A stretch of DNA of 64,000 nt from CAKSHP01 sp045636325 (GCA_045636325.1 JAZTXH010000013.1:1-64000), one strand, 5' to 3'. Shown: positions 48,725-57,625, numbered from the stretch's first letter. Numbers and translations are program-made. Notes: a model not told the origin generated them from the letters alone.

Positions 48725-51226
48725 ATGATTTTTGACAGTCGTTTTACACCAAAAGCACAAACTGCTCTTAAACAGGCTCATGCAGTAGCATGCCGTTTTG
48801 GGCATAATTATATAGGCACAGAACATCTTTTATACGGACTTTGCGGAGAGGGCACTGCTGTTTCAGGCGAAGTTCTTTCTAACAACGGGGTAAATGCAGA
48901 TGATGTAGAAGAAAAAATCACCGAACTCGTAGGAAAAAGCGAGACCGCTCACGATATAAGCAGCACCCAGTTGATGCTTACCCCCCGCACGAAAAGAATT
49001 ATTGAGCTTTCCTTAACAGAAGCAAGACGTCTTACTCATAATTTTATTGGAACAGAGCATATTTTAATGGCCATTCTTCGTGAGGGTGAAAGCGTTGCAT
49101 TAAAAATACTAAGCGATTTAGGGGTAGATATAAGAAAGCTTTATACAGAAATTATAGATAAAATAACATCAAATGACAATTCAGCCGAACCTGCCGGTAC
49201 TTCTGATATAAATCATCAGAAATCAGCCGGAAAAAAAGGCAAAACACAGACTCCTACCCTTGACCAGTTCGGACGTGATTTTACCGAAATGGCAAAGGAA
49301 GGAAAGTTTGACCCGGTAATCGGCCGTGACAAGGAAATTACAAGAGTTATACAAATACTTTCAAGAAGAACAAAAAACAACCCCTGCCTCATTGGTGAGC
49401 CTGGAGTTGGTAAAACTGCAGTTGCAGAGGGTCTTGCCCAGAAAATTGCATCGGGTGATGTTCCCGAAACATTAAAAAATAAACGTCTTTTTACAATTGA
49501 TTTATCCTTGATGGTTGCAGGTGCAAAATACAGAGGTGAATTTGAAGAACGTTTGAAAAAAGCTATGGAAGAGGTTACAAAAGCAGGAAACGTAATTCTT
49601 TTTATTGACGAAATTCACACCATTATTGGTGCAGGTGCCGCAGAAGGTGCTATTGATGCATCAAATATTTTAAAGCCAAGCCTTGCCAGAGGCGAAATTC
49701 AACTTATTGGTGCAACAACTCTGGAAGAATACAGAAAGCATATTGAAAAAGATTCTGCTCTTGAAAGAAGATTTCAGCCTATCACTGTAGGTGAGCCTAC
49801 CGAAGAAGAAAGCATACAAATACTAAAAGGTGTGCGTGATAAATACGAAGCTCACCACGGTGTAAAAATAACAGACGAAGCAATTGATGCGGCTGTAAAA
49901 ATGTCTGTGCGGTATATAACAGACAGATTTTTGCCCGACAAGGCTATCGACCTTATAGACGAAGCCGCTTCAAAAGTAAGACTTTCAGGTCTTACACCGC
50001 CTCCTCAGGTTAAAGAGCTCGAAGAAAGACTTGCAAAAAACAAAACAGAAAAAGAAGTCGCAGTGAGCACTCAGGATTTCGAGCGGGCAGCAAAGCTTCG
50101 TGATGAAGAAAACGAAATTACCGAGCAAATTAAAAAGGCAAAAGGCGACTGGAAAGATAAAGAAATCACTGATACCAGAAGCGTTGGCGAAGCTGAAATT
50201 GCCGCAGTTGTATCAGACTGGACAAATGTTCCTGTTTCACGCCTTACAACCGATGAAGCAGATAAGCTTATTCACTTAGAAGACAAGCTTCACTCAAGAG
50301 TAATCGGTCAGAATGAAGCCGTAAGCGCCGTTGCAAAGGCAATCCGCCGTGGAAGAGTAGGCTTAAAAGACCCCAAACGTCCCATAGGCTCATTTATTTT
50401 CCTTGGTCCCACAGGTGTTGGTAAAACAGAGCTTTCAAAGGCTCTTGCCCAGACAATGTTCGGTTCAGAAGATGATATGATAAGAATTGATATGAGTGAA
50501 TATATGGAAAAGCACTCTGTATCCAGAATGGTTGGTTCCCCTCCCGGATATGTGGGATATGACGATGCAGGTCAATTAACCGAAAAGGTAAGAAGAAAGC
50601 CATACAGTGTAATACTTTTTGATGAAATAGAAAAGGCGCATCCAGATGTGTTTAATATCCTTTTACAAATTCTTGAAGATGGTATCCTTACCGATTCCCA
50701 AGGCAGAAGAGTAGATTTTAGAAACACTGTGATTATAATGACATCGAACATCGGCGCAAGACTTATTACAGATACGGCGTCAAAATCTTTCGGTTTTTCA
50801 ACTGCAGAAGAGAAAAACGATGCTGACTATAATGTGATAAAGGAAAATGTTATTACTGAACTAAAAAAACACTTCCGCCCAGAATTCTTAAACCGTGTTG
50901 ATGAAACAATAGTTTTCCATAAGCTTGAAAAGGCTGAAATTGAAAGCATTGCAAAGCTTATGCTTGAAACACTTAGGAACCGACTTAAAGAAAACTGTAT
51001 TGACATTACCTTTACTGATAAAGCGGTTGAAATCATTGCCCTCGAAGGCTTTGACCCCATTTACGGAGCAAGACCTTTGCGCCGCGCAATTCAAAGCAGA
51101 ATTGAAGACCTTTTGGCAGAAAAAATGCTTGAAAATGGTGTTGGTGAAGGTGACAGCGTTACAATTGACGAAAAAGCCGGTGAGCTTATAGTAGAAATAA
51201 AAAAGTGCGAAAAGTCTGAAAACTAA
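48725..51226 (+). CDS. clpC: ATP-dependent Clp protease ATPase subunit ClpC
   Basis: 833 aa AAA+ unfoldase for ClpP. N-terminal Clp-N double repeat (RFTPKAQTALKQAHAVACRF; TPRTKRIIELSLTEARRL), NBD1 with GEPGVGKTAVAEGLA and VILFIDEIHTIIGAGA, a middle UVR-containing domain (STQDFERAAKLRDEENEI), NBD2 with GPTGVGKTELSKALA and ILFDEIEKAHPDVFN, and an IGF-like tripeptide region SKSFGFS near the ClpP loop. AAAGGAGG precedes the ATG. Last gene of the CtsR operon. Confidence 0.96.
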   Translation: MIFDSRFTPKAQTALKQAHAVACRFGHNYIGTEHLLYGLCGEGTAVSGEVLSNNGVNADDVEEKITELVGKSETAHDISSTQLMLTPRTKRIIELSLTEARRLTHNFIGTEHILMAILREGESVALKILSDLGVDIRKLYTEIIDKITSNDNSAEPAGTSDINHQKSAGKKGKTQTPTLDQFGRDFTEMAKEGKFDPVIGRDKEITRVIQILSRRTKNNPCLIGEPGVGKTAVAEGLAQKIASGDVPETLKNKRLFTIDLSLMVAGAKYRGEFEERLKKAMEEVTKAGNVILFIDEIHTIIGAGAAEGAIDASNILKPSLARGEIQLIGATTLEEYRKHIEKDSALERRFQPITVGEPTEEESIQILKGVRDKYEAHHGVKITDEAIDAAVKMSVRYITDRFLPDKAIDLIDEAASKVRLSGLTPPPQVKELEERLAKNKTEKEVAVSTQDFERAAKLRDEENEITEQIKKAKGDWKDKEITDTRSVGEAEIAAVVSDWTNVPVSRLTTDEADKLIHLEDKLHSRVIGQNEAVSAVAKAIRRGRVGLKDPKRPIGSFIFLGPTGVGKTELSKALAQTMFGSEDDMIRIDMSEYMEKHSVSRMVGSPPGYVGYDDAGQLTEKVRRKPYSVILFDEIEKAHPDVFNILLQILEDGILTDSQGRRVDFRNTVIIMTSNIGARLITDTASKSFGFSTAEEKNDADYNVIKENVITELKKHFRPEFLNRVDETIVFHKLEKAEIESIAKLMLETLRNRLKENCIDITFTDKAVEIIALEGFDPIYGARPLRRAIQSRIEDLLAEKMLENGVGEGDSVTIDEKAGELIVEIKKCEKSEN

Positions 51227-51242
51227 TTTTCACTTTCCCCTT

Positions 51243-51262
51243 TAGCCTGACAGAAGCTATAC
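51243..51262 (+). repeat. Single copy of the TAGCCTGACAGAAG repeat
   Basis: TAGCCTGACAGAAGCTATAC, one mismatch from the arms at 32768-32924. It lies between the clpC stop and its terminator, so it is not a promoter element here. Confidence 0.6.
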
Positions 51263-51266
51263 AATG

Positions 51267-51314
51267 AATAATCCCTGTAAAACATATATGTGATGTTTAC
51301 AGGGATTATTTACA
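51267..51314. terminator. Terminator between clpC and hisIE
   Basis: A 15-bp stem AATAATCCCTGTAAA (51267-51281) / TTTACAGGGATTATT (51296-51310) with T-rich flanks on both strands, between convergent operons. Confidence 0.9.
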
Positions 51315-51317
51315 TTC

Positions 51318-51959
51318 TTATTTATAACGGTCAGCCAGCTCTTCATAAATTTCTTTCCATGAAAGGCCGCGCTCCTGAAGCATAACAGTCATATGATACA
51401 TAAGGTCTGCCACTTCATAAGAAATTTCATCCTTATCGTCATTTTTTGCACCTATAATAACTTCACTGCATTCTTCGCCGACTTTTTTAAGGATTTTATC
51501 AATACCGTGCTCTAAAAGATAATTGGTGTATGAACCATCCTTAGGATTTTTCGCACGGTCTTCTACAACTTTATATAAGTCATCCAAAATACCGCAATCT
51601 GCCACGTGAGAAAGTGAAATTTCCTCAAGCTCACCGTTTTCATCCACCTTGCGGTAAAAACAGCTTTTGTTTCCTGTGTGACACGCCGCTCCCGTCTGCT
51701 TTACCTTAAGCAAAAGAGTGTCACAGTCACAGTCAACATACATATCCACCAGCTCCTGAAAATGGCCGCTTGTTTCACCCTTTACCCATACGCAGTCACG
51801 GCTTCTTGAATAGTAAGTGCATTTTTTTGTTTCAAGAGTCTGCTTAACAGTGTCTTTATTCATATATGCAACCATAAGCACGCGGTTTGTATCTGCATCA
51901 TAGCAGACTGCCGGAATAAGACCCTTTTCATCAAACTTTAATTCTTTTATAAATTTCAT
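51318..51959 (-). CDS. hisIE: Bifunctional phosphoribosyl-AMP cyclohydrolase / phosphoribosyl-ATP pyrophosphatase
   Basis: 213 aa. HisI part (~1-115): AYMNKDTVKQTLETKKCTYY, SRSRDCVWVKGETSGH, and the metal Cys/Asp site VDCDCDTLLLKVKQTGAACH. HisE part (~125-213): NYLLEHGIDKILKKVGEECS, EISYEVADLMYHMTVML. Carries out steps 2 and 3 of histidine synthesis. ATG 51959 is preferred because AAAGG lies 11 nt upstream; ATG 51968 is too close and overlaps the hisA end. Last gene of hisZ-hisG-hisA-hisIE. Confidence 0.94.
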   Translation of the reverse strand: MKFIKELKFDEKGLIPAVCYDADTNRVLMVAYMNKDTVKQTLETKKCTYYSRSRDCVWVKGETSGHFQELVDMYVDCDCDTLLLKVKQTGAACHTGNKSCFYRKVDENGELEEISLSHVADCGILDDLYKVVEDRAKNPKDGSYTNYLLEHGIDKILKKVGEECSEVIIGAKNDDKDEISYEVADLMYHMTVMLQERGLSWKEIYEELADRYK

Positions 51960-51964
51960 TTTAC

Positions 51965-52678
51965 TCATATCCTTTCCAATACCTTTTTTAAATCAACTCT
52001 ATCGGTATAAAGGGCTTTACCAACAATAACTCCCTCAACGCCGCTGCCTGAAAGAGAGAAAATATCTTCCTCTGAGCCTATACCTCCGGAGGCTATAATA
52101 TCGGCATTCACTGATGCAGCCATTTGCACCATAGCTTCTTTATTAGGTCCGGTAAGCATTCCATCAGTTGCAATATCAGTGTAAATAATAGTTTTAACAC
52201 CACATACTTCCATCTCTTTTGCAAATTCAACTGCTGTTTTATCGCTTAACTTTTCCCAGCCGTGAGTTGCAACATAACCGTCTTTTGCATCTATTCCAAC
52301 TGCAATATGCTCAGCACCGAATTTTTCAACCGCTTGTTTAACAAATTCAGGATTCTTAACCGCCGCAGTGCCTATTATAACGCGCCAAATTCCACAGTCA
52401 AGTCTTTCTTTAATATCATCCATACTGCGAACACCACCACCTGTTTGCACCTTTGCTTTTACGCATGCGCAAATTTCCTTTATGACATCCCCATTTGTCC
52501 ATTTGCCGTCAAGTGCACCGTCAAGGTCAACTACATGAATAAAATCTGCCCCACAATCCTCCCATTTTTTTGCCATTTCTGCAGGAGAGTCGCAATACAC
52601 TGTAACATCATTAAATCTTCCCTGAGTAAGCCTTACGCATTTTTTATCCTTTATGTCTATCGCAGGATATATCCGCAT
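51965..52678 (-). CDS. hisA: HisA, ProFAR isomerase
   Basis: Step 4 of histidine synthesis, (beta/alpha)8 barrel, 237 aa. MRIYPAIDIKDKKCVRLTQG with the catalytic Asp, FIHVVDLDGALDGK, VQTGGGVRSMDD, TDIATDGMLTGPN with the second Asp, and IASGGIGSEED with the phosphate site. ATG 52678 follows AGGAGGGG; the upstream ATG is inside hisG. Starts 1 bp after the hisG stop. Confidence 0.94.
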   Translation of the reverse strand: MRIYPAIDIKDKKCVRLTQGRFNDVTVYCDSPAEMAKKWEDCGADFIHVVDLDGALDGKWTNGDVIKEICACVKAKVQTGGGVRSMDDIKERLDCGIWRVIIGTAAVKNPEFVKQAVEKFGAEHIAVGIDAKDGYVATHGWEKLSDKTAVEFAKEMEVCGVKTIIYTDIATDGMLTGPNKEAMVQMAASVNADIIASGGIGSEEDIFSLSGSGVEGVIVGKALYTDRVDLKKVLERI

Positions 52679-52679
52679 A

Positions 52680-53327
52680 CTACCCCTCCTGTTCTTCAAG
52701 CACTTCTTTAAGATTTTTAACAATATCCATAATTCTTTCCCTGTGCATTTTCATACTGACACGATTTACAACAAATCTTGCTGAAATATCGCAAATTGTT
52801 TCAAGAACCTCAAGGCCGTTTTCATTCAATGTTTTTCCTGATTCAACAATATCCACTATAACCTCTGAAAGGCCAACAAGAGGTGCAAGTTCAACAGAAC
52901 CATGCAATTTTATAATTTCAGCTGTTCTGCCTTTTTCACGAAAAAAATAATTTGCAGCAATATTTGTAAACTTTGATGCTACTCTTAAATCATTGCCATT
53001 GGCAAGCCTTTCTTTCATTTCGGCAGGACCGCAAACGCACATTCTGCATTTACCTACACCAAGATTTATCATTTCATAAAGATTTCTGCCCTCCTGAAGA
53101 AGCGTATCTTTACCCACAATACCAATGTCTGCTGCACCGTATTCCACATAAGTTGGAACATCGGAAGCTTTAACAAAAATAAACTTTACTTTATTTTTTT
53201 CATCTGTAAAAATAAGCTTTCTTGTTTTTTTTCTCATTTCGGACACATCAAAACCGATTTGCTCAAACAAATCCATTGAAATCTCCGCAAGTCTGCCCTT
53301 TGCAAGGGCAACAGTCAAATACTTCAT
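52680..53327 (-). CDS. hisG: ATP phosphoribosyltransferase, short form
   Basis: First enzyme of histidine synthesis. 215 aa, the short HisG that lacks the C-terminal His-binding domain and needs HisZ. TVALAKGRLAEISMDLFEQI, VKASDVPTYVEYGAADIGIV with the catalytic region, and the PRPP loop EVIVDIVESGKTLNENGL. HisZ is encoded 17 bp upstream. Confidence 0.95.
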   Translation of the reverse strand: MKYLTVALAKGRLAEISMDLFEQIGFDVSEMRKKTRKLIFTDEKNKVKFIFVKASDVPTYVEYGAADIGIVGKDTLLQEGRNLYEMINLGVGKCRMCVCGPAEMKERLANGNDLRVASKFTNIAANYFFREKGRTAEIIKLHGSVELAPLVGLSEVIVDIVESGKTLNENGLEVLETICDISARFVVNRVSMKMHRERIMDIVKNLKEVLEEQEG

Positions 53328-53344
53328 TATATTTCAATCCTTCC

Positions 53345-54592
53345 TCAAATTCCCTCTTTTAATAGCTGAAATACGCTTTTTTCAGTTTCTGCATCCTTTG
53401 AATATACTTTTATTATGCTATCAGACTTTGCGCGCAAAACACATCCGCAGGCAAACTGCTCTGCCACCTGTTTGCTTTCTTCAAGACCAAGATAGCAGTT
53501 TTGAATCACATATCCCTGAGAACGAAGCATATCTCCCACCTTAACTGCGTCAGAAAAGTTTTCTTTCATACATAAAACTGCATCAACCACGGGTTTTTTA
53601 ATCTTTTTTTTCTGTCTCTGCATTGCAGAAAGCACGCGGTTTACGTTAATCGCCATACCAACCGCACTCAAATCTCTGCCAAAACCGCTTATAAGCGAGT
53701 CATATCTTCCGCCGCCGCAAATGGCAAAGCCAACATCATAAGTAACACCTTTAAATATAACACCTGTGTAATAATCAATGCTCTGAAGCATACCCAAATC
53801 GATTGAAACATATTTTGAAAGGCCACCAGCTTTTATTATTTCATAAACATTTTTTAAATTTTCAATAGCTGCTTTTGAGCGTGGATTTAGCCCCTCGGCA
53901 TAAGCCTTTTCAAGCACATCTGCATCACCGAAAAGCTCGGGCATTCTGCAAAGCAAATCTTTTATTTCCTTATCCCCATCATATTTATCAGCAATCTGAG
54001 CAATGGAAAGTGAGTCTTTAAAATCTATAAGTTCTCTTATTTTCTCTGCATCGCAATCGCTTAAGCCGACCTGACAGGCAAGACCTTTAAAAAATTCCAC
54101 CTGACCGATATCTATCTGAAATTCATCAAGGCCAGCGTTTAAAAGAGCCTTAATTGTAACTATAATAGCCTCTGCATCTGCATAAACGCTGTTTTCTCCC
54201 ACAAGCTCAATACCCGCCTGAGTAAATTCACACGAAAGAGGTGAATCTGCCTTACTGTAACGAAAAGCTTCAGACACATAACAAAGCCTTGCAGGCAATG
54301 GAAGCGTATCCCATTTTGTGCCCATAACTCTTGCAATAGAAGTCGTTATATCACCCCTTAAAGCAAGAATCCTGCCCTCAGAGTCAAAAAATCGAAACAG
54401 CTTTTCTGTTGCAATATCTCCGCTTGCATCAGTATATATATTGTTATATTCCAGAGTAGGCGTCTGAATTTCCTTATATGCATAAGATGCAAATGCCTCT
54501 CGCATTTTCTCTTCAATATCTCTTTTTCCGCAGCATTCCTCAGGCATATAATCAGAAACGCCGTTTGGAGTATGCATTTTTAAATTTAACAT
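53345..54592 (-). CDS. hisZ: ATP phosphoribosyltransferase regulatory subunit HisZ
   Basis: 415 aa, a histidyl-tRNA synthetase-like fold without anticodon recognition. HTPNGVSDYMPEECCGKRDI, YKEIQTPTLEYNNIY, LRGDITTSIARVMG, FRYSKADSPLSCEFTQAGIE and YYTGVIFKGVTYDVGFAICG with GRYDSLI. Pairing with short HisG identifies it as HisZ rather than HisS. First gene of the operon, with a perfect promoter at 54640-54668. hisD, hisC, hisB, hisH and hisF are absent here. Confidence 0.92.
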   Translation of the reverse strand: MLNLKMHTPNGVSDYMPEECCGKRDIEEKMREAFASYAYKEIQTPTLEYNNIYTDASGDIATEKLFRFFDSEGRILALRGDITTSIARVMGTKWDTLPLPARLCYVSEAFRYSKADSPLSCEFTQAGIELVGENSVYADAEAIIVTIKALLNAGLDEFQIDIGQVEFFKGLACQVGLSDCDAEKIRELIDFKDSLSIAQIADKYDGDKEIKDLLCRMPELFGDADVLEKAYAEGLNPRSKAAIENLKNVYEIIKAGGLSKYVSIDLGMLQSIDYYTGVIFKGVTYDVGFAICGGGRYDSLISGFGRDLSAVGMAINVNRVLSAMQRQKKKIKKPVVDAVLCMKENFSDAVKVGDMLRSQGYVIQNCYLGLEESKQVAEQFACGCVLRAKSDSIIKVYSKDAETEKSVFQLLKEGI

Positions 54593-54639
54593 TTTATCAC
54601 ATCCAATTTATTAATTTATCGCACTAAAGCATTGAAGTT

Positions 54640-54668
54640 ATTATAATACGTTTTTGATACTTTGTCAA
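54640..54668 (-). promoter_or_regulatory. Promoter of the his operon
   Basis: Minus strand TTGACA (54663-54668), 17-bp spacer, TATAAT (54640-54645): perfect consensus. The leader is about 40 nt, and no T-box is visible. Confidence 0.9.
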
Positions 54669-54831
54669 GCTTTTTTTATTTATAATTAAATATTTTACCA
54701 CTAAAGCGCTCTCCCAGTCAACTTTTTGATTGAATTTTGTTAATTATAAAGCCTTTTTACTGAATTTGATCAAAACGTTTTATAAAATATAACCATTTTG
54801 TAAACTTTTTAGTATAATCGACAAAAAATGC

Positions 54832-54860
54832 TTGCATATCTCAATAAAACAATGTATAAT
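54832..54860 (+). promoter_or_regulatory. Promoter of yajC
   Basis: TTGCAT (54832-54837), 17-bp spacer, TATAAT (54855-54860). Confidence 0.82.
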
Positions 54861-54922
54861 ATATCGTGAATGTATGCAAATAAAAGAGCATTTCATTTAA
54901 TATTAATCGGAGGTGTTTTTTA

Positions 54923-55273
54923 ATGGATCCACAGTTAGTTATGCTTGTCATTTTGATGGTTGTAATGTTTGCTGTTATGATTATTCCCCAGAAGAAGAGA
55001 GAAAAGCAGAAAAAGCAGATGCTTTCATCACTTCAGCCTGGTGATAAAATCAGAACAATCGGCGGTATTATAGGCAAGGTTGCAAAAGTTGACGATGAAA
55101 AGCAGGAAATACTTATTTATACAGGTATTGTTGGTAACCCTGCTGAAAGAAGCATGATGCGTTTCGCTTTAGGTGCTGTTGAAACAGTTATTAAAAAAGG
55201 CAGCGGAAACAAAGCTGAAGTTGAAGATACTGATGCAATTGAAGAATCTAAAGAAGCTGAAACAGAAGAATAA
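54923..55273 (+). CDS. yajC: Preprotein translocase subunit YajC
   Basis: 116 aa. One N-terminal transmembrane helix (~5-23), then IIPQKKREKQKKQMLSSLQP, GDKIRTIGGIIGKVAKVDDE, typical of YajC, and an acidic tail. Accessory to SecDF. CGGAGG lies 9 nt before the ATG. Followed by a terminator that also contains the ribosome site of the next gene. Confidence 0.92.
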   Translation: MDPQLVMLVILMVVMFAVMIIPQKKREKQKKQMLSSLQPGDKIRTIGGIIGKVAKVDDEKQEILIYTGIVGNPAERSMMRFALGAVETVIKKGSGNKAEVEDTDAIEESKEAETEE

Positions 55274-55295
55274 TTTTTTAAACGCATAAACATTT

Positions 55296-55345
55296 ACTCC
55301 TTTGAATATAGTGTAACAAACATTATATTTAAAGGAGTTTTTGTT
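55296..55345 (+). terminator. Terminator after yajC, overlapping the next ribosome site
   Basis: Stem ACTCCTTTGAATATAGTG (55296-55313) / CATTATATTTAAAGGAGT (55321-55338) with mismatches, then TTTTGTTTT. Its 3' arm AAAGGAG is also the Shine-Dalgarno of the TTG-started gene at 55346, so the folded hairpin would hide it. Confidence 0.75.
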
Positions 55346-55753
55346 TTGAATAAAAATAAAAAAGATTTAAAGCCCTCTGCATCAGTCGGCAGTGTAAAAA
55401 GTGTAGCTTTCGGCGTAATTTTTGCCTATATTTTAAGCCTTTTTTCTATTTTTATATTTTCCTGGATTTTGTATGCCACAGAAATTTCTGAAGACATATC
55501 AGACACCATTATTTTAATTATAACTCTTATTTCCACTTTTGCCGGTGGCTTTTTATGTGGTAGAAAGAAAAAAAGCGGCGGTCTTTTGTTTGGTGGAATT
55601 GTGGGATTGATTTATTTTATTCTTTTGTTTATTGCATCGGCACTTATTTATTCTGCCGCTCCCTCGTCAGCCGGAATATCGGTTATGATTTTCGGAATCA
55701 TTTCATCAGCTATAGGCGGAGTTATCGCCATAAATATAAAAAGAAAAAGATAA
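55346..55753 (+). CDS. TIGR04086-family membrane protein
   Basis: 135 aa with four transmembrane helices (about 20-45, 55-72, 82-105, 110-130). The pattern KSVAFGVIFAYILSLFSIFI, TLISTFAGGFLCGRKKKSGG and GGIVGLIYFILL matches the YrzE/TIGR04086 family found beside yajC in Clostridia. Function unknown. TTG start with AAAGGAG at 8 nt, inside the yajC terminator. Confidence 0.85.
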   Translation: MNKNKKDLKPSASVGSVKSVAFGVIFAYILSLFSIFIFSWILYATEISEDISDTIILIITLISTFAGGFLCGRKKKSGGLLFGGIVGLIYFILLFIASALIYSAAPSSAGISVMIFGIISSAIGGVIAINIKRKR

Positions 55754-55930
55754 ATAAAAAAAGTCGCCTTCGGCAATTAATGTTAGCTCCGCCCACACTT
55801 TTAAAGGTAGGCTTTTATTATATTGGTAAATTACAACTTAAAATCAATAATTTCCTACATATTAAAAAAATTAAACTGACCTTAAGTTTTTTCTTTTAGG
55901 CCAGTTTAATTTTTATTTTATAATCTTTTA
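55754..55930. other. Short intergenic region with terminator 55868-55917
   Basis: ATTAAACTGACC (55870-55881) pairs with GGCCAGTTTAAT (55899-55910), with T-rich tails on both strands, and ends rubrerythrin transcription. A small GCCTTCGGC hairpin lies just after the TIGR04086 stop. No gene. Confidence 0.75.
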
Positions 55931-56473
55931 TTAATAATTCTTGGCTTTCTCATGGAAATAACTCTGAGGATGCTCACAAACGGGGCAAACCTGAGGTGCT
56001 TTCTTTCCTACAACTATATGACCGCAGTTTGAGCAAATCCATACTATATCATTATCCTTTGAGAACACAACACCCTCTTCAATATTTGCAATAAGCTTCT
56101 TATAACGCTCTTCGTGTTCTTTTTCTATTTTTGCTACTTCTTCAAAAAGGAATGCAATATGGTCAAATCCTTCTTCTTTTGCTTCCTTTGCAAATGTCGC
56201 ATACATATCTGTCCACTCATAATTTTCGCCTGCTGCAGCATCTTTTAAATTTGACAGTGTATCTTCTATAGAGCCACCATGAAGTAATTTAAACCAGATT
56301 TTTGCATGTTCTTTTTCATTTGCGGCAGTTTCTTCAAACAGCTGAGCAATCTGAACATAACCGTCTTTTTTTGCCTTTGAAGCATAATATGTGTACTTAT
56401 TTCTTGCCTGAGACTCGCCGGCAAAAGCTGCCATTAAGTTAGCCTCTGTTCTTGAACCTTTTAATTCTTTCAT
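55931..56473 (-). CDS. rbr: Rubrerythrin
   Basis: Non-haem diiron peroxidase that protects anaerobes. 180 aa: a ferritin-like four-helix domain (~1-140) with Glu ligands in AFAGESQARNKYTYYASKA, ETAANEKEHAKIW and EVAKIEKEHEERY, then a C-terminal rubredoxin domain with CSNCG and CPVCEH. ATG 56473 follows AAAGGTGATAAAA. Follows the rubredoxin-flavoprotein gene by 38 bp, a likely electron donor, forming an oxygen-defence operon. Confidence 0.95.
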   Translation of the reverse strand: MKELKGSRTEANLMAAFAGESQARNKYTYYASKAKKDGYVQIAQLFEETAANEKEHAKIWFKLLHGGSIEDTLSNLKDAAAGENYEWTDMYATFAKEAKEEGFDHIAFLFEEVAKIEKEHEERYKKLIANIEEGVVFSKDNDIVWICSNCGHIVVGKKAPQVCPVCEHPQSYFHEKAKNY

Positions 56474-56511
56474 TTTTATCACCTTTCTTTATATAAATTA
56501 TTTTTAAAGCT

Positions 56512-57117
56512 TTAAATCTTTTCAAAATCATCTTTACCATGCTTACACACAGGACAGATAAAATCGTTGGGCATATTTTCTCCCTCGTATACATATCCGC
56601 AGATTTTGCATCTGTACCCGCCTTTTTTCTCCGTAGCCTGAGGCTTGGGTTTAATATTTTCGTGATAGTATGCGTAAGTAAGGCTTTTTGTATTCTTTAA
56701 AACCTTGCCGTCTGTTACATCTGCAATAAACATTATATGTGTTCCGAGGTCAATTTCTGACACAACCTTGCCTGAAATATAAGCATTAACTGACTCTGTT
56801 ATATAGCTTATGCCGTTTTCACTGCGTTCAAATGCAGTATAGTCTTTAAATTTATCCACATTTCCGCCGGAAACAAATCCGAAATGCGTGAAAATTTTAA
56901 AGCTTGCACTTTCGTCAAGCATACTTACATTAAAAATCTTTTTTCTCTTAATCATACGGCAGGTATAGTTTTCTTTATTAACGGTTACCGCTATACGGTT
57001 TGGATTAACTGTTACCTGAATTGCCGTATTGACAATACAGCCATTATCTTTCCCGTCTTCTTCTGCGGTAAGCACATAAAGTCCGTAACCAATTTTAAAC
57101 ATTGCTGACATATCCAT
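56512..57117 (-). CDS. Flavin reductase–rubredoxin fusion (high-molecular-weight rubredoxin)
   Basis: 201 aa. N-terminal flavin-reductase-like FMN-binding domain (~1-150; YGLYVLTAEEDGKDNGCIVN, TVNPNRIAVTVNKENYTC, AYISGKVVSEIDLGTHIMFI) and a C-terminal rubredoxin (~160-200; YRCKICGYVYEGE and FICPVCKHGKDDFE). Same make-up as Moorella Hrb, which passes electrons from NAD(P)H to diiron/flavodiiron O2 or peroxide reductases. GAGGTGAA precedes the ATG. Operon with rubrerythrin. Confidence 0.92.
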   Translation of the reverse strand: MDMSAMFKIGYGLYVLTAEEDGKDNGCIVNTAIQVTVNPNRIAVTVNKENYTCRMIKRKKIFNVSMLDESASFKIFTHFGFVSGGNVDKFKDYTAFERSENGISYITESVNAYISGKVVSEIDLGTHIMFIADVTDGKVLKNTKSLTYAYYHENIKPKPQATEKKGGYRCKICGYVYEGENMPNDFICPVCKHGKDDFEKI

Positions 57118-57535
57118 AAAATTTCACCTCTGATTTTATTATTAACTATAATCAAATGCAAATAACTTTTATATTATAAAACTGTGCAATTTTCTTTAGT
57201 ATCAAAACGGAAGAAAAAATTATTAAATATTACCCTGTCCTGACCAATTTAATTTCTTAAACTTTTTAATTTTCATATAAAATTTAATTTATATATATTT
57301 TACCACTTTTTAATAAAAAATACAATTATATTTTATCATTTACTGAGAAAATTTTTATGTTATTGTAATATTGCAGACCATTGCTTTTATAACATAATCC
57401 CGCTCTATTTGTTTTGGTAACAAACCTTTAAGCGGAGCATACTGAATTCAAAATAATACAGTAGCCTACCCAAAAGTAACACATTTTTTTAAACCGCATA
57501 TACTAAAGCATAAATTCTTTATTGGAGGTTGCGGT
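57118..57535. other. Non-coding region upstream of spoVM
   Basis: About 420 bp of very AT-rich DNA without a gene. A CATATACT sequence about 35 bp before the spoVM ribosome site could be a sigma-E-type -10, but the match is weak. Confidence 0.5.
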
Positions 57536-57613
57536 ATGAAGGTTAAAATTATCTGTGTTCCAAAAGCGTTAAGGGGAATTTGCAAACTGGTGTTCGGCCT
57601 TAACAAAAACTAA
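57536..57613 (+). CDS. spoVM: Stage V sporulation protein M-like peptide
   Basis: 25 codons, MKVKIICVPKALRG onwards, followed by ICKLVFGLNKN. Compared with Bacillus SpoVM (26 aa), Pro9, Gly14, Ile15 and Gly21 line up, and the amphipathic basic helix after Pro9 is kept. SpoVM binds the curved forespore membrane and recruits SpoIVA for the spore coat. GGAGG lies 7 nt before the ATG and a strong terminator begins 12 bp after the stop: an isolated, well-formed mini-gene. Confidence 0.85.
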   Translation: MKVKIICVPKALRGICKLVFGLNKN

Positions 57614-57625
57614 ACATTACATAAG

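Noticed and set aside
57133..57161. TTGCAT-17-TAAAAT promoter for the rubredoxin-flavoprotein gene
   Set aside because: The implied transcript start would fall on or past the gene's ribosome site.
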